DNA of 64,000 nucleotides from CAVYXF01 sp963772335 (lineage in GTDB: Bacteria > Pseudomonadota > Alphaproteobacteria > Rhizobiales > Rhodomicrobiaceae), in NCBI GenBank assembly GCA_963772335.1, contig CAVYXF010000012.1, forward strand, positions 1-64,000, written 5' to 3'. The notes below the pieces were generated by a model. That model saw only the letters and a list, made by a program, of their open reading frames with translations. It was not told where the DNA came from and did not search any database. The number at the start of each line of letters is the position of its first letter. The first letter of the stretch is position 1. Below are positions 44,394 through 53,349 of the stretch, piece by piece. The position numbers and the translations under genes were made by a program.

Positions 44394-45011
44394 CTAGAGA
44401 CCTATATTGGCCTTCTGTGCTGCAAGTCTTTCGGATTCACCCGCTGCTCGCTCGAGGCTGGGCAGCAGCTTGGTTTCGGCGGATTTGAGGTAGTTTTCCA
44501 GACGCTCCGAGAGGTATCTCCTGTCCGCCTGGTTCGAGGACGTGATGCTGCGGAACATCTGGTGGGCCTCGTTGTCGCGCAGCAGCTCGCCGACATCCTC
44601 ATAAAAGGCCTGCATCTCAGCCAAGGTCTCCGGCGGGGTATCAAAGATCGTGTCCGTCTGTGCGCCGGCACGCCACAGATAGAGCCGCAGCTGCGGCCAG
44701 TCGCCGTAGACCGCGATGCCTTCCTGGGTCTTCTGCATCCGGCCGAGGAATTCCCTCAGCCGCACCGTATTATACCGCAGCTCCGCCCCCAGCCCCTGCA
44801 ACAGATCGGTCCGCTGTTGAGCCTTGGTGAACTGATCATATTGCAGCGTGCGCTGATAGCCGACATATCCGGCAAGGTAGACGCCGAGCACCGTGGCGAT
44901 AATGGTGAAAATCTGCGCCACCACAAATTGCGGCCCCCCGAGCGCGGTCAAAAAACCGGTCGTCGGCGCGCGGCTCGCCTCGCCCAGGGGTGCTGTCTCG
45001 ACTTGTGCCAT
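44394..45011 (-). CDS. Unknown membrane-anchored protein
   Basis: A 205-residue protein with a single N-terminal TM segment (VVAQIFTIIATVLGVYLAGY, about residues 30-50) and a helical cytoplasmic or periplasmic part (RTDLLQGLGAELRYNTVRLR, ADRRYLSERLENYLKSAETK). It has no motif I recognise. The ATG at 45011 is preceded by AGGAGGGA; the TTG two codons earlier is not used. It is divergent from the chemotaxis receptor gene 235 bp away. Confidence 0.75.
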   Translation of the reverse strand: MAQVETAPLGEASRAPTTGFLTALGGPQFVVAQIFTIIATVLGVYLAGYVGYQRTLQYDQFTKAQQRTDLLQGLGAELRYNTVRLREFLGRMQKTQEGIAVYGDWPQLRLYLWRAGAQTDTIFDTPPETLAEMQAFYEDVGELLRDNEAHQMFRSITSSNQADRRYLSERLENYLKSAETKLLPSLERAAGESERLAAQKANIGL

Positions 45012-45246
45012 TCCCAATCCCTCCTACTCACACGCTGGCATGTTCGTAGCTTTGCGATGCGGCAAACTCAAGAAAGCTGTTGAGGCAGCGCTTCTTGGCA
45101 GATCGGTCTTGCGAAAGCGGGTGAGTGCGCGGGCTGGCGGCGACCGATAGCTTAACAGCAACCCGCACAATGACGGGCGCGGATTATCGGAAAATTCAGG
45201 CAAGGCGCCTATCAAGGATCGGCAGCAAACCAACAAAGAGCCCGCC

Positions 45247-46998
45247 ATGCCCAAAGGAATTCGCGCGCGTCTGCATGCCATCACAGCGGCCGCACTGATC
45301 GGCATCATTGCGGTGATCGGCTTCTCTCTCCTGAAGCTTCACGACACGATTGTCGATGCGCGCGCCGCCAAGACCCGGCAGCTGGTGGAGGCCGCCTCCA
45401 GTGTGCTTGCCGGCCTTTACGAGCAGGAAAAGGCGGGCGCCCTCACCCGCGAGGAGGCGCAAAAGCGCGCTATCGCGACGCTGCAGTCCATGCGCTATGA
45501 CGGCAAGGAGTACTTCTGGATCCAGGACATGCAGCCGCGCATGATCATGCACCCTATCAAGCCCGAGCTCAATGGCCAGGACCTCAATGGCAGCCATGAC
45601 CCGAACGGCAAATTCCTATTCCGGGAAATGGTGAAGGTCGTCCAGGAGAACGGGGCTGGCCTCGTTCCCTATCAGTGGCCCAAGCCGGGCGAGGACAAGC
45701 CAGTCGACAAGATCTCCTACGTCAAGGGCTTTGCTCCCTGGGGCTGGATGGTCGGCTCCGGGGTCTATGCTGACGATACCATCAAACAGGTCCGCGCCGC
45801 CGCGGTGAGCCTGCTTGAGGGCGCGGGCATCGCTGGGCTTCTGGTCGGCCTCATCGCAACCCTGATCGGGCGTGCTATTGCGAGACGGATCATGGCGCTT
45901 GCCGCCGTCATGCGGGGGATTGCTGATGGACGTCTCAATCAGGAGGTGCCCTCGGCAGGCGAAGCCGACGAAATCGGCGCCATGGCAGACTCGGTGCTCG
46001 TGTTCCGCGACAATGCCCTCGAACGCCAGCGCCTCCAGGACGAGGCCGACAGGGCCGCCAAGGAGAAGGCACAGCTCAATGCGGAGCTCGAAACCAGCAT
46101 CGCGGCGTTTCAGAGCTCGATCGAAAGCGTGCTAACCACGCTTGGCGAGAAGACTTCGGAGATGCAGACGACGGCAGAAGCGCTGGCTCAAATCTCGGCC
46201 CGCACTTCTGGCGGCACCAAATCCGCCTCCCAAATCTCGACCGAGAGCGGAGAGCATATCGCCGCGGTCGCCGCCGCGACCGATCAACTGTCGCGATCCA
46301 TCCAGGAGATTTCGCAGCAGGTCAGCGGTGCGGCGACAACCGTGCGCCGCGGCAGCGAGACGGCCTTGGTTTCAGCGCAGCAAGTCAGGGATCTGGCGGC
46401 CGCCAGTGAGCGTATCGGCACCGTGGTCGGCTCGGTCCAGGCGATCGCGGCGCAAACCAATCTGCTCGCGCTCAATGCAACCATAGAGGCCGCACGGGCC
46501 GGGGAGGCGGGCAAGGGTTTTGCCGTGGTGGCCCAGGAAGTCAAGACACTCGCCGACCAGACGGCCAAGGCCACCGACGAGATCGTTGCCCGCGTCGAAG
46601 CCATCCAAACCAGCACGAACCAGGCGGTGAACTCTATCAACGAACTTGCCGAAATGATGAAGGACATTCAGGGCGTGACCGTCGCGGTCGCCTCCGCCGT
46701 CGAGGAACAAAGCGCAGCAACCAGCAATATCGCTGAGAGCATCCAAATGGCGACGGAGGGCGCCGGCCGGCTGAGCACAAATATTGGCGAGGTCAAGACG
46801 GCGGCACTCGAGACCGACTCCTCCGCAAGCCACGTGCTTGCCGCCTCGCAGGTGCTACGCACGCAGGCGTCGCTGATGGAGCAGCAGGTGAAGGCTTTCC
46901 TCGCGACGCTCCGTCACGGACCGATGGACCGGCGCAAGGAGGATGAGCCGATAAGAGGGCCGGATCGGCGCAAGGGTACGCAATCGCAGGCGGCATAG
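45247..46998 (+). CDS. Methyl-accepting chemotaxis protein with Cache sensor
   Basis: A 583-residue chemoreceptor. TM1 (ITAAALIGIIAVIGFSLL), a periplasmic single-Cache domain (GKEYFWIQDMQPRMIMHPIK, PNGKFLFREMVKVVQENGAG, FAPWGWMVGSGVYADD), TM2 (about 190-212), a HAMP domain and the signalling domain with the hairpin tip AIAAQTNLLALNATIEAARA then GEAGKGFAVVAQEVKTLADQ. The Cache motif EYFWIxD is typical of receptors for small organic acids. It signals to CheA/CheW encoded elsewhere. Confidence 0.93.
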   Translation: MPKGIRARLHAITAAALIGIIAVIGFSLLKLHDTIVDARAAKTRQLVEAASSVLAGLYEQEKAGALTREEAQKRAIATLQSMRYDGKEYFWIQDMQPRMIMHPIKPELNGQDLNGSHDPNGKFLFREMVKVVQENGAGLVPYQWPKPGEDKPVDKISYVKGFAPWGWMVGSGVYADDTIKQVRAAAVSLLEGAGIAGLLVGLIATLIGRAIARRIMALAAVMRGIADGRLNQEVPSAGEADEIGAMADSVLVFRDNALERQRLQDEADRAAKEKAQLNAELETSIAAFQSSIESVLTTLGEKTSEMQTTAEALAQISARTSGGTKSASQISTESGEHIAAVAAATDQLSRSIQEISQQVSGAATTVRRGSETALVSAQQVRDLAAASERIGTVVGSVQAIAAQTNLLALNATIEAARAGEAGKGFAVVAQEVKTLADQTAKATDEIVARVEAIQTSTNQAVNSINELAEMMKDIQGVTVAVASAVEEQSAATSNIAESIQMATEGAGRLSTNIGEVKTAALETDSSASHVLAASQVLRTQASLMEQQVKAFLATLRHGPMDRRKEDEPIRGPDRRKGTQSQAA

Positions 46999-47050
46999 CA
47001 GCGGCAATTGACGTTGGCAGCGGCATGGCGGACGCGCTAGGCTGTGCGCC

Positions 47051-47803
47051 ATGGCAGAGAGACCGCAATCCAGCTTCGGCTTCCGCAGCATTGACCCGAG
47101 GGACCGGCAGGGGCTTGTCAATGCCGTGTTCTCACGGGTGGCAGCGCGCTACGACCTCATGAACGACCTGATGTCGGGCGGCATGCACCGGCTGTGGAAG
47201 GCGGACCTGATCAACTGGCTCGCGCCGTCTCACGCCGGCCGGCAGGCTCTGCTCGACGTTGCCGGCGGGACTGGCGACATCGCGCGCCGGTTTCTGGATG
47301 CCGGCCATCCGCAATCATCTGCAGTCATCTGCGATATCAGCGCGGAGATGCTTCAAGCCGGGCGCGGCAAGCTTGGCGCCCGCCATGGCGAGCGGCTCGC
47401 TTTCGTGCAAGGGAATGCGGAAGGCCTGCCCTTCCCGGAGAAGAGCTTCGACGCCTACACCATCGCCTTCGGCATCCGCAACGTCACCCATATCGAAGCA
47501 GCGCTTAGCGAAGCCTTCCGGGTGCTGAAGCGCGGCGGACGCCTCCTGTGCCTCGAATTCTCCGCCGTGCAGACGCCGATGCTCGACACGCTCTACGACG
47601 CCTATTCCTTCCGGGTGATCCCCAAGCTCGGCGGCTGGGTCGCGGGCGACGAGGACGCCTATCGCTATCTGGTCGAGAGCATCCGCAAATTCCCCGATCA
47701 GGAGCGCTTCGCCGCGATGGTGCGCGCCGCGGGCTTCGAGCGCGTCCAGTACCGCAATCTCACCGGCGGCATCGCCGCGCTGCATTCCGGCTGGCGGATT
47801 TAG
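47051..47803 (+). CDS. ubiE: Ubiquinone/menaquinone C-methyltransferase UbiE
   Basis: A 250-residue SAM-dependent methyltransferase acting on the quinone ring. Motifs are FSRVAARYDLMNDLMSGGMH, LLDVAGGTGDIARRFLDAGH (SAM loop), FDAYTIAFGIRNVTHIEAAL and the end RVQYRNLTGGIAALHSGWRI, complete at both ends. UbiB lies 1.3 kb downstream on the same strand, separated by a broken cyclase-like gene and a minus-strand gene, so the usual ubiE-ubiB adjacency has been interrupted. Confidence 0.96.
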   Translation: MAERPQSSFGFRSIDPRDRQGLVNAVFSRVAARYDLMNDLMSGGMHRLWKADLINWLAPSHAGRQALLDVAGGTGDIARRFLDAGHPQSSAVICDISAEMLQAGRGKLGARHGERLAFVQGNAEGLPFPEKSFDAYTIAFGIRNVTHIEAALSEAFRVLKRGGRLLCLEFSAVQTPMLDTLYDAYSFRVIPKLGGWVAGDEDAYRYLVESIRKFPDQERFAAMVRAAGFERVQYRNLTGGIAALHSGWRI

Positions 47804-47926
47804 GCGCCGCTACCGCGGCGGCTGGCGGGTGAAACTGCATCGATCTTGCGATGTTCTACTTCGCTGCACAACTCAGTTCGTCCTTTGCTTCCAGCGGCAA
47901 CTGCAGACGCACAGGAGGCAACTCCC

Positions 47927-48315
47927 ATGCTTAAAGCCGACCTCTCCAACCTCTACCGAGACTACATTGCCTGCCTGAACAAGCAGGACTGGCCGAATCT
48001 GGACCAGTTCGTTGCTGATGACGCGCATTACAACGGGCAGCGCATTGGGATATCCGGTTATCGCTCAATGCTGGAACGAGATTTCTCGGAAATTCCGGAC
48101 CTTTATTTTGACATTCAGCTGCTCATTTCCGATCCGCCCTATATAGCGAGCCGGCTGGGTTTCAACTGTACACCTAAGGGAACTCTTCCTTAGCCTTCCT
48201 GTAAACGGCAAGAGAGTTCTCTTTTAGCGAGAATGTATTCTACGAATTTCGGAGCGGGAGAATTGCGCAAGTATGGTCTGTCATAGACAAGGCGGCGATT
48301 GAAGCTCAGCTGTAG
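47927..48315 (+). pseudogene. SnoaL-like (ester cyclase fold) gene with two frameshifts
   Basis: The frame from the ATG at 47927 reads LYRDYIACLNKQDWPNLDQF, RIGISGYRSMLERDFSEIPD and IASRLGFNCTPKG, then stops at TAG. The neighbouring frame continues LSLPVNGKRVLF, and a third frame completes SENVFYEFRSGRIAQVWSVI then DKAAIEAQL and a stop at 48315. Joined, these give a normal SnoaL-like/ester-cyclase protein of about 128 residues. Two single-base indels therefore inactivate it, or it is a sequence error. AGGAGG lies before the ATG. Confidence 0.75.
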
Positions 48316-48339
48316 CGCGGAACACGCGCGCGCTTTCGG

Positions 48340-49056
48340 TCAGCTCAGCCACGCGAGGCGACCGGCCCCAATCCAGCCGCGGACGACCTCCTGCTCTTCC
48401 GCCCATGGATGGCCGCGCCATCCCTCGAAGACGAAGGCGCAAACATATCGCTCATAATTGGCGAACCGGCGCGTGCCGAGCAGATGGACGAGCGCAATGA
48501 ACCCGAGGCTCGGCGTCATTCGCCGGCCGTATCGGCGCACCAGCCGACGCGCCGTCGCCAGGGTCGTCGCATCGAGCTTGGCGAAGCTGCGAAAGCAGTT
48601 CCTTGCGACAATCTCCCCGGTGAAATCTCCGCCGGCATAAACATCCTGGCCAGGCCGCTGATAGCCATAGAGATCCACCACAACGATCACATGCTTCGGC
48701 CGGTCCACGCCTTCAAACCGGATGGCGGTTTCGCCGAATTGGCGTGCGGGCCGGCCCTGGCCGCGAATGTAGAGAATATCGGTGCGGCGACCGGTCCAGC
48801 CCTCGTCCTGATTGCGCACGCTGTTGAAGCGCACAACGCAGTCGGCCTCATCGATGAAGTGCGACAGCCGGCTTGTCTCGGTTTCGTCTGTTACCTCACG
48901 ACCGCCCGGCGTAGGCGCATTCCCAACAACGACAAGCCGTCCGCCCACGCCCACCCCCTTCTCATTCCCCGGACGAAATATTCTACCATGCGCGTCAGAG
49001 CTGCGTTGCTGGGCGTTAAAAATCGCGAAGCGCTTTTCGCGTACTCTCTTTGCCAT
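48340..49056 (-). CDS. Glycosyltransferase family 29 (sialyltransferase)-like protein
   Basis: About 238 residues. The block GRLVVVGNAPTPGGREV with FIDEADCVVRFNSVRNQDEG resembles the L-motif of GT29 sialyltransferases (VVGNSxxL, ID-x-VxRxN), and RMTPSLGFIALVHLLG resembles the S-motif (PSTGxxxL). HPWAEEQEVVRGWIG follows as a possible C-terminal motif. The start is uncertain: the ATG at 49056 is a guess and a GTG nearer GRLVVVG would also do; the open frame reaches 49188, overlapping ubiB. Bacterial GT29-like proteins are little studied; the sugar donor cannot be inferred. Confidence 0.65.
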   Translation of the reverse strand: MAKRVREKRFAIFNAQQRSSDAHGRIFRPGNEKGVGVGGRLVVVGNAPTPGGREVTDETETSRLSHFIDEADCVVRFNSVRNQDEGWTGRRTDILYIRGQGRPARQFGETAIRFEGVDRPKHVIVVVDLYGYQRPGQDVYAGGDFTGEIVARNCFRSFAKLDATTLATARRLVRRYGRRMTPSLGFIALVHLLGTRRFANYERYVCAFVFEGWRGHPWAEEQEVVRGWIGAGRLAWLS

Positions 49057-49116
49057 TGCAGCATAAGCCGCACATTTCGCCGCTCCAAATCGCGCGGGTC
49101 TTGCTATAAGGCGCGC

Positions 49117-50700
49117 ATGATCAACGGCTTCCTCAACCTCATCCGGCTCACGCAAGCTGGTGCCATACTCGCCTGGCATGGCGTGCATGTCGTGCCGGAG
49201 GATGTGCCCGCACCATGGCCGGCGCGGCTGTTCCGGCGGGTGACCGGCAGCCTCAATCGCGGCGGCGAGGCGGAGCAGGCGAGCCGGCTGTCCAAGGCGC
49301 TGGCTTCGCTCGGGCCCAGCTACATCAAGCTTGGCCAGTTCCTCGCCACGCGCCGCGACATTATCGGGCCGGAGCTGGCGGCTGCGCTCGGCCTGCTGCA
49401 GGACAAGCTACCGCCATTCTCCATGGAGAAGGCGCGCCGCGCGATCCGCGAGAGCCTCGGCGCCGACCCCGACGCCTTATTTGCTTCCCTCAGCGCGCCG
49501 GTCGCGGCGGCCTCGATTGCCCAGGTGCATAAAGGCGCGGTTCGCGAGGCCGACGGCAGCCTTAAGGCCGTCGCGGTGAAGATCCTGCGCCCCGGCGTCG
49601 AGGCGAGCTTCCGCCGCGATCTCTCCACCTTTTACTTCGCAGCGAGGCAAGCCGAACGCTGGCATCCCCCCATTCGCCGGCTGCGGCCGGTCGCAGTCGT
49701 CGACACCCTCGCCGAATGGGTGCGGCTGGAAATGGACTTGCGGCTGGAGGCGGCCGCCATGTCAGAGATGGCGGAGAATATCGCTCGCGCAGGCGATACC
49801 GGTTTCCGCATTCCCAAAGTGGACTGGTCGCGCACCAGCGCCCGCGTACTGACCACCGAGTGGATCGACGCGATACCGATGAACAACCTCGCCGCCGTCG
49901 ATGCCGCGGGCATCGATCGCAGCGCACTCGGCAATCATGTGATCCGTTCGTTCCTGCGCCACGCGATGCGCGACGGCTTCTTCCATGCCGATATGCATCA
50001 GGGCAATTTGTTCGTGCAGCCGGACGGGACGATCGTCGCCGTCGATTTCGGGATCATGGGGCGACTGGGGCCCAAGGAGAAGCGCTTCCTGGCCGAGATC
50101 CTCTACGGCTTTCTCGCGCGCGACTATCGCCGCACCGCGCAGATGCATCTGGAGGCGGGCTACGTGCCGCCACGCCATAGTGTCGAATCCTTCGCCCAGG
50201 CGCTACGCTCGATCGGTGAGCCGCTGATGGACAAGACCGCCGAGGAGATTTCCATGGCGCGTCTCCTGTCGCAGCTCTTCGAGGTGACCGAACTGTTCGA
50301 CATGCAGACCCGGCCCGAACTCTTGCTCTTGCAGAAGACCATGGTGGTGGTCGAGGGGGTGGCGCGCTCGCTCGATCCGCGCCTCAATATCTGGACTGCG
50401 GCCGAGCCCGTCGTGAAAGAATGGATGGAACAACAGATCGGCCCGCGCGCGCGGATCAACGAAGCGGTCGACGGCGTCAGCGCGCTCGCGGGGCTGATGG
50501 CGGACGCGCCCAGACTCGCCGACCAGGCCCGCAAGGTCAGCGCGGCGCTCGCGGAAGTCAGCGAGAGCGGCCTGCATCTTGATGACTCGACCATTGAGCG
50601 CATGGCCGCCGCTCAATCAACGAGAGGCTCGGCGACCAGGACGGCACTTTGGCTCGGCGCGCTGGCCCTTGCGGCAATTGCGATCAAGCTATGGGTATGA
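49117..50700 (+). CDS. ubiB: Ubiquinone biosynthesis atypical kinase UbiB
   Basis: A 527-residue ADCK/UbiB-family protein required for ubiquinone synthesis. The signature KxGQ is in LGPSYIKLGQFLATRRDIIG, the ATP-site Ala-rich loop is APVAAASIAQVHKGAV, the Lys is in AVAVKILRPG, and the catalytic part has GFFHADMHQGNLFVQ and IVAVDFGIMGRLG. Two hydrophobic C-terminal segments end in ALWLGALALAAIAIKLWV, the membrane anchor. The ATG at 49117 is used; a much longer open frame upstream runs antisense through the GT29-like gene and is ignored. Confidence 0.95.
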   Translation: MINGFLNLIRLTQAGAILAWHGVHVVPEDVPAPWPARLFRRVTGSLNRGGEAEQASRLSKALASLGPSYIKLGQFLATRRDIIGPELAAALGLLQDKLPPFSMEKARRAIRESLGADPDALFASLSAPVAAASIAQVHKGAVREADGSLKAVAVKILRPGVEASFRRDLSTFYFAARQAERWHPPIRRLRPVAVVDTLAEWVRLEMDLRLEAAAMSEMAENIARAGDTGFRIPKVDWSRTSARVLTTEWIDAIPMNNLAAVDAAGIDRSALGNHVIRSFLRHAMRDGFFHADMHQGNLFVQPDGTIVAVDFGIMGRLGPKEKRFLAEILYGFLARDYRRTAQMHLEAGYVPPRHSVESFAQALRSIGEPLMDKTAEEISMARLLSQLFEVTELFDMQTRPELLLLQKTMVVVEGVARSLDPRLNIWTAAEPVVKEWMEQQIGPRARINEAVDGVSALAGLMADAPRLADQARKVSAALAEVSESGLHLDDSTIERMAAAQSTRGSATRTALWLGALALAAIAIKLWV

Positions 50701-51197
50701 CCGGCGGCTGTATCCGGTGTGAGGTGCGAGCGCCTCTTGTAATGGCAACTGCCCTTTCGAATCGGACGAATCACCTCGCCGGATCGGCGTAATAGACTGC
50801 GACAATCTTCGTTCTCGTGACAGAAATTAACGAGGCCGTGGAAAGCCTTAGTACGTTTGTGGGTCGCTGGCAGAGCCTCTCCACCTTGACGCTTGGATGC
50901 GACGCGGGAGCACCGGGCTGAAAAAACCGCGGAAAACGGCCTTCGTCTTGACCAATCCGCCACCCAGTGCGTCGTGGATGCCAAGGCCGCGCGCTCCTGG
51001 TGATGCGCTTTGCACTGTGGCTCGGCGCGCTCGCGATCGTTACGATTGCCATTAAATTTTCGCTATGATCACGGGTATGATCTTTAAAATATTTCTCAGA
51101 TAAAGACAAATCGTAGGGCGTAAATAACCGCTCCACCATGCACAAAGAAGCGCAGGAGGGGCACCACTAACAATTAAGACAAGATTAGGATTTACCC
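50701..51197. other. Intergenic region holding a copy of the ubiB 3' end
   Basis: About 500 bases without a supported gene. At 51003-51068 a 21-codon frame reads MRFALWLGALAIVTIAIKFS followed by a Leu codon and TGA, closely matching the UbiB tail ALWLGALALAAIAIKLWV and its stop. The DNA is also similar, so this is probably a partial duplication of the ubiB end. The rest holds nothing I can assign. Confidence 0.6.
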
Positions 51198-51914
51198 ATG
51201 CAGGTCAAGACCCAGCCGTTTAAGCAACCACTCGAGCTCAAGAACGACGGCATCAGCTTCAATGTCTATGGAAACGGCGCCAAGCGCCTCGGTGATCTCT
51301 ATGTAAGCAAGGCCGGCCTCGTCTGGTCCAAGGGCCAGAACGCCAAGGCCGCGCGCGATGGCGGCATCAATGTGAAGTGGGAAGAGTTCATCACTTGGGT
51401 GCAGTCGCGCCGCGCCGCGAGCAAAACCGCCAGCGCTTCAAAGCTGTCGCAGAATTTCGCCGCGATGAAGCAGGCCGCGATGAAAGAGGCGGGTCTGAAA
51501 TCCTCCGCGCAGGGCAGCAAGCCGGCCCCGCAGGCGCCCAGCAGCAAGACCTCGTCGCAGTCCGGCAAATCCGCCGCGCCGCGCACGTCTGCCGCAAAGC
51601 CCGCCCAGGGAACGAAGCTCTCCTCCTCGCGCGCGTCTTCGATCAAGTTGCCGACCGCGGAAGGCAAGCTCGCCGCCAAGCGTGCCAATGCCATGAAGCT
51701 GGCCGCGGCCAAGGCCAAGTCGGGCAAACCAACCAGCGAAAAGAAGAGCGCGTCCGCGGTGAAGCCGTCCTCGCAGAATGGCGCCCGGGCAAAGACCGCC
51801 TCGACCAAGCCTGCCAAGGCCAGCGCGAAGTCGAAGGTGAGCGCCGCTGCCGCTATGCGTAAGCCCGGCGCGACAGTGAAGACCAGCGCTGCGCTTGCCC
51901 GCAAGCCGCACTAA
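51198..51914 (+). CDS. Unknown protein with histone H1-like Lys/Ala/Ser tail
   Basis: A 238-residue basic protein. Residues 1-75 form a compact-looking domain (ISFNVYGNGAKRLGDLYVSK, GGINVKWEEFITWVQSRRAA), and the remainder is a low-complexity tail rich in Lys, Ala, Ser and Pro with repeated K-x-A/S-x-K units such as KLAAKRANAMKLAAAKAKSG. Such tails bind DNA or RNA in H1-like nucleoid proteins, so a nucleic-acid role is plausible. I do not recognise the N-terminal domain. A strong terminator follows at 51939. Confidence 0.8.
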   Translation: MQVKTQPFKQPLELKNDGISFNVYGNGAKRLGDLYVSKAGLVWSKGQNAKAARDGGINVKWEEFITWVQSRRAASKTASASKLSQNFAAMKQAAMKEAGLKSSAQGSKPAPQAPSSKTSSQSGKSAAPRTSAAKPAQGTKLSSSRASSIKLPTAEGKLAAKRANAMKLAAAKAKSGKPTSEKKSASAVKPSSQNGARAKTASTKPAKASAKSKVSAAAAMRKPGATVKTSAALARKPH

Positions 51915-51938
51915 CAGCAAGCACGACGCCCGCTGCTG

Positions 51939-51986
51939 AAGAGCATGTGCCGGTTATACGGACTGGCCATGCTCTTTTTGCTTTTT
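51939..51986 (+). terminator. Intrinsic terminator after the H1-like gene
   Basis: AAGAGCATG and CATGCTCTT form a nine-base stem 24 bp past the stop, followed by TTTGCTTTTTG. It is a convincing rho-independent terminator for the plus strand. The partially T-rich inverted form may also serve the convergent minus-strand gene. Confidence 0.85.
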
Positions 51987-52105
51987 GTGGGCGAGGTGTA
52001 GTCGAGCGTATGCCTCGACAAAGCGGACGAACGGCACGTTCTGACAAAATCCCCGCACAAGCGGGACCTCGTACTCCGCAGGGATCGGGCAGCGGCGTGC
52101 CCGGA

Positions 52106-53167
52106 CTAACCCGCCACGAACGGCTCGAGCCCCGAGAGGCGCATCTTCGGCTCGGGCGCAGCGACCCGGCGCGGTGCATATTTCTCCATATGCTCGCGGA
52201 TATGGGCGATGTGCTCAGGCGTCGAGCCGCAGCAACCGCCAACGATGTTGACCAGGCCGTCCCGCGCCCATTCCTCCATTTTGCAGGACATCTCGTGCGG
52301 GGTCTCGTCATATTCGCCCATGGCATTGGGCAGGCCGGCATTGGGATAGGCCGACACCAGGCAGTCCGCGACGGCGGCAATCTCAGCTACGGCGGGCCGC
52401 AGATGCTCGGCGCCGAAGGAGCAGTTCAGCCCGACCGAGAACGGCTTCAAATGCCGCATCGAATACCAGAAGGCCTCCGGCGTCTGGCCGGAGAGGTTGC
52501 GCCCCGAAAGATCGGTGATGGTGCCGGAGATCATGATCGGCAGCGTCACGCCCGTCTCGTCGAACACCTTCAGCACGGCGAAGCCGGCGGCCTTGGCGTT
52601 CAGCGTATCGAACACCGTCTCGATCAGGATGAGGTCCGCGCCGCCTTCGATGAGCCCGTGCGCCTGCTCGGAATAGGCAGCGACCAGCTCGTCGAACGAC
52701 ACATTGCGGAAGCCGGGATTGTTGACGTCCGGCGAGAGCGAGGCCGTGCGGTTGGTCGGCCCCATCGCGCCAGCCACCCAGCGCAGACGCCCCGGCTCCT
52801 TCGCTTCGGCGGCATCCGCCGCCTCGCGCGCCAGCTTTGCCGCCGCGACATTGATTTCGTGGGAGAGTGCTTCCATGCCGTAATCGGCCATAGAGATGGC
52901 CTGGGCGTTGAAGGTGTTGGTCTCGGCGATATCGGCGCCGGCCTCGAAATAGGCTACGTGGATGTCGCGGATGATGTCGGGCTGGGTCAGCACCAGAAGG
53001 TCGTTGTTGCCCTTGAGGTCGCGCCGCCAGACTTTGAAGCGCTCGCCCCGATAATCGGCCTCAGACAGCTTGTGCCGCTGGATCATGGTGCCCATCGCCC
53101 CGTCAATGATGAGGATTCGCTGGGCTGCGGCTTCCTTCAGGGCGGCGATGCGTTGCTCACGGGTCAT
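52106..53167 (-). CDS. Homocysteine S-methyltransferase domain (MetH N-terminal module)
   Basis: A 353-residue stand-alone homocysteine-binding barrel. It opens with ILIIDGAMGTMIQRHKLSEA and has FEAGADIAETNTFNAQAISM; the zinc-binding Cys residues are in VGLNCSFGAEHLRP and VGGCCGSTPEHI. This equals the first domain of cobalamin-dependent methionine synthase. The pterin, cobalamin and activation modules are not encoded after it (the next features downstream are a terminator and the H1-like gene), so MetH is split with the rest elsewhere. The ATG at 53167 follows GAAGGA; earlier open sequence is not used. It is downstream of metF. Confidence 0.9.
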   Translation of the reverse strand: MTREQRIAALKEAAAQRILIIDGAMGTMIQRHKLSEADYRGERFKVWRRDLKGNNDLLVLTQPDIIRDIHVAYFEAGADIAETNTFNAQAISMADYGMEALSHEINVAAAKLAREAADAAEAKEPGRLRWVAGAMGPTNRTASLSPDVNNPGFRNVSFDELVAAYSEQAHGLIEGGADLILIETVFDTLNAKAAGFAVLKVFDETGVTLPIMISGTITDLSGRNLSGQTPEAFWYSMRHLKPFSVGLNCSFGAEHLRPAVAEIAAVADCLVSAYPNAGLPNAMGEYDETPHEMSCKMEEWARDGLVNIVGGCCGSTPEHIAHIREHMEKYAPRRVAAPEPKMRLSGLEPFVAG

Positions 53168-53251
53168 TCTCTCGTATCCTTCATAGTCATCTGGCCGATT
53201 TTCCGGTGGAGAGGCCGCGAAACCCCCCTCACCCACCCGCCTCCGGCGGGA

Positions 53252-53311
53252 GCCCTCTCCCCAAGGCGAACGCTTGTCGTTCGCCGTAAAGGCTCGCGAC
53301 GGGGAGAGGGC
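53252..53311. repeat. Nested palindrome in the metF-methyltransferase gap
   Basis: GCCCTCTCCCC (53252-53262) pairs with GGGGAGAGGGC (53301-53311), and inside it GGCGAACG (53265-53272) pairs with CGTTCGCC (53278-53285). It fills most of the 182-bp gap and belongs to the same CCCTCTCCCC family as the repeat near 41.8 kb. It may form a stable hairpin in the polycistronic transcript. Confidence 0.75.
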
Positions 53312-53349
53312 AAATCGTGCTTGCTGTAAGGCCATGCCACTTCGTTTGC

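Noticed and set aside
48409..49116. N-terminal extension of UbiB
   Set aside because: The open frame upstream of 49117 is antisense to the GT29-like gene and UbiB homologues start at MINGFLNLIR.
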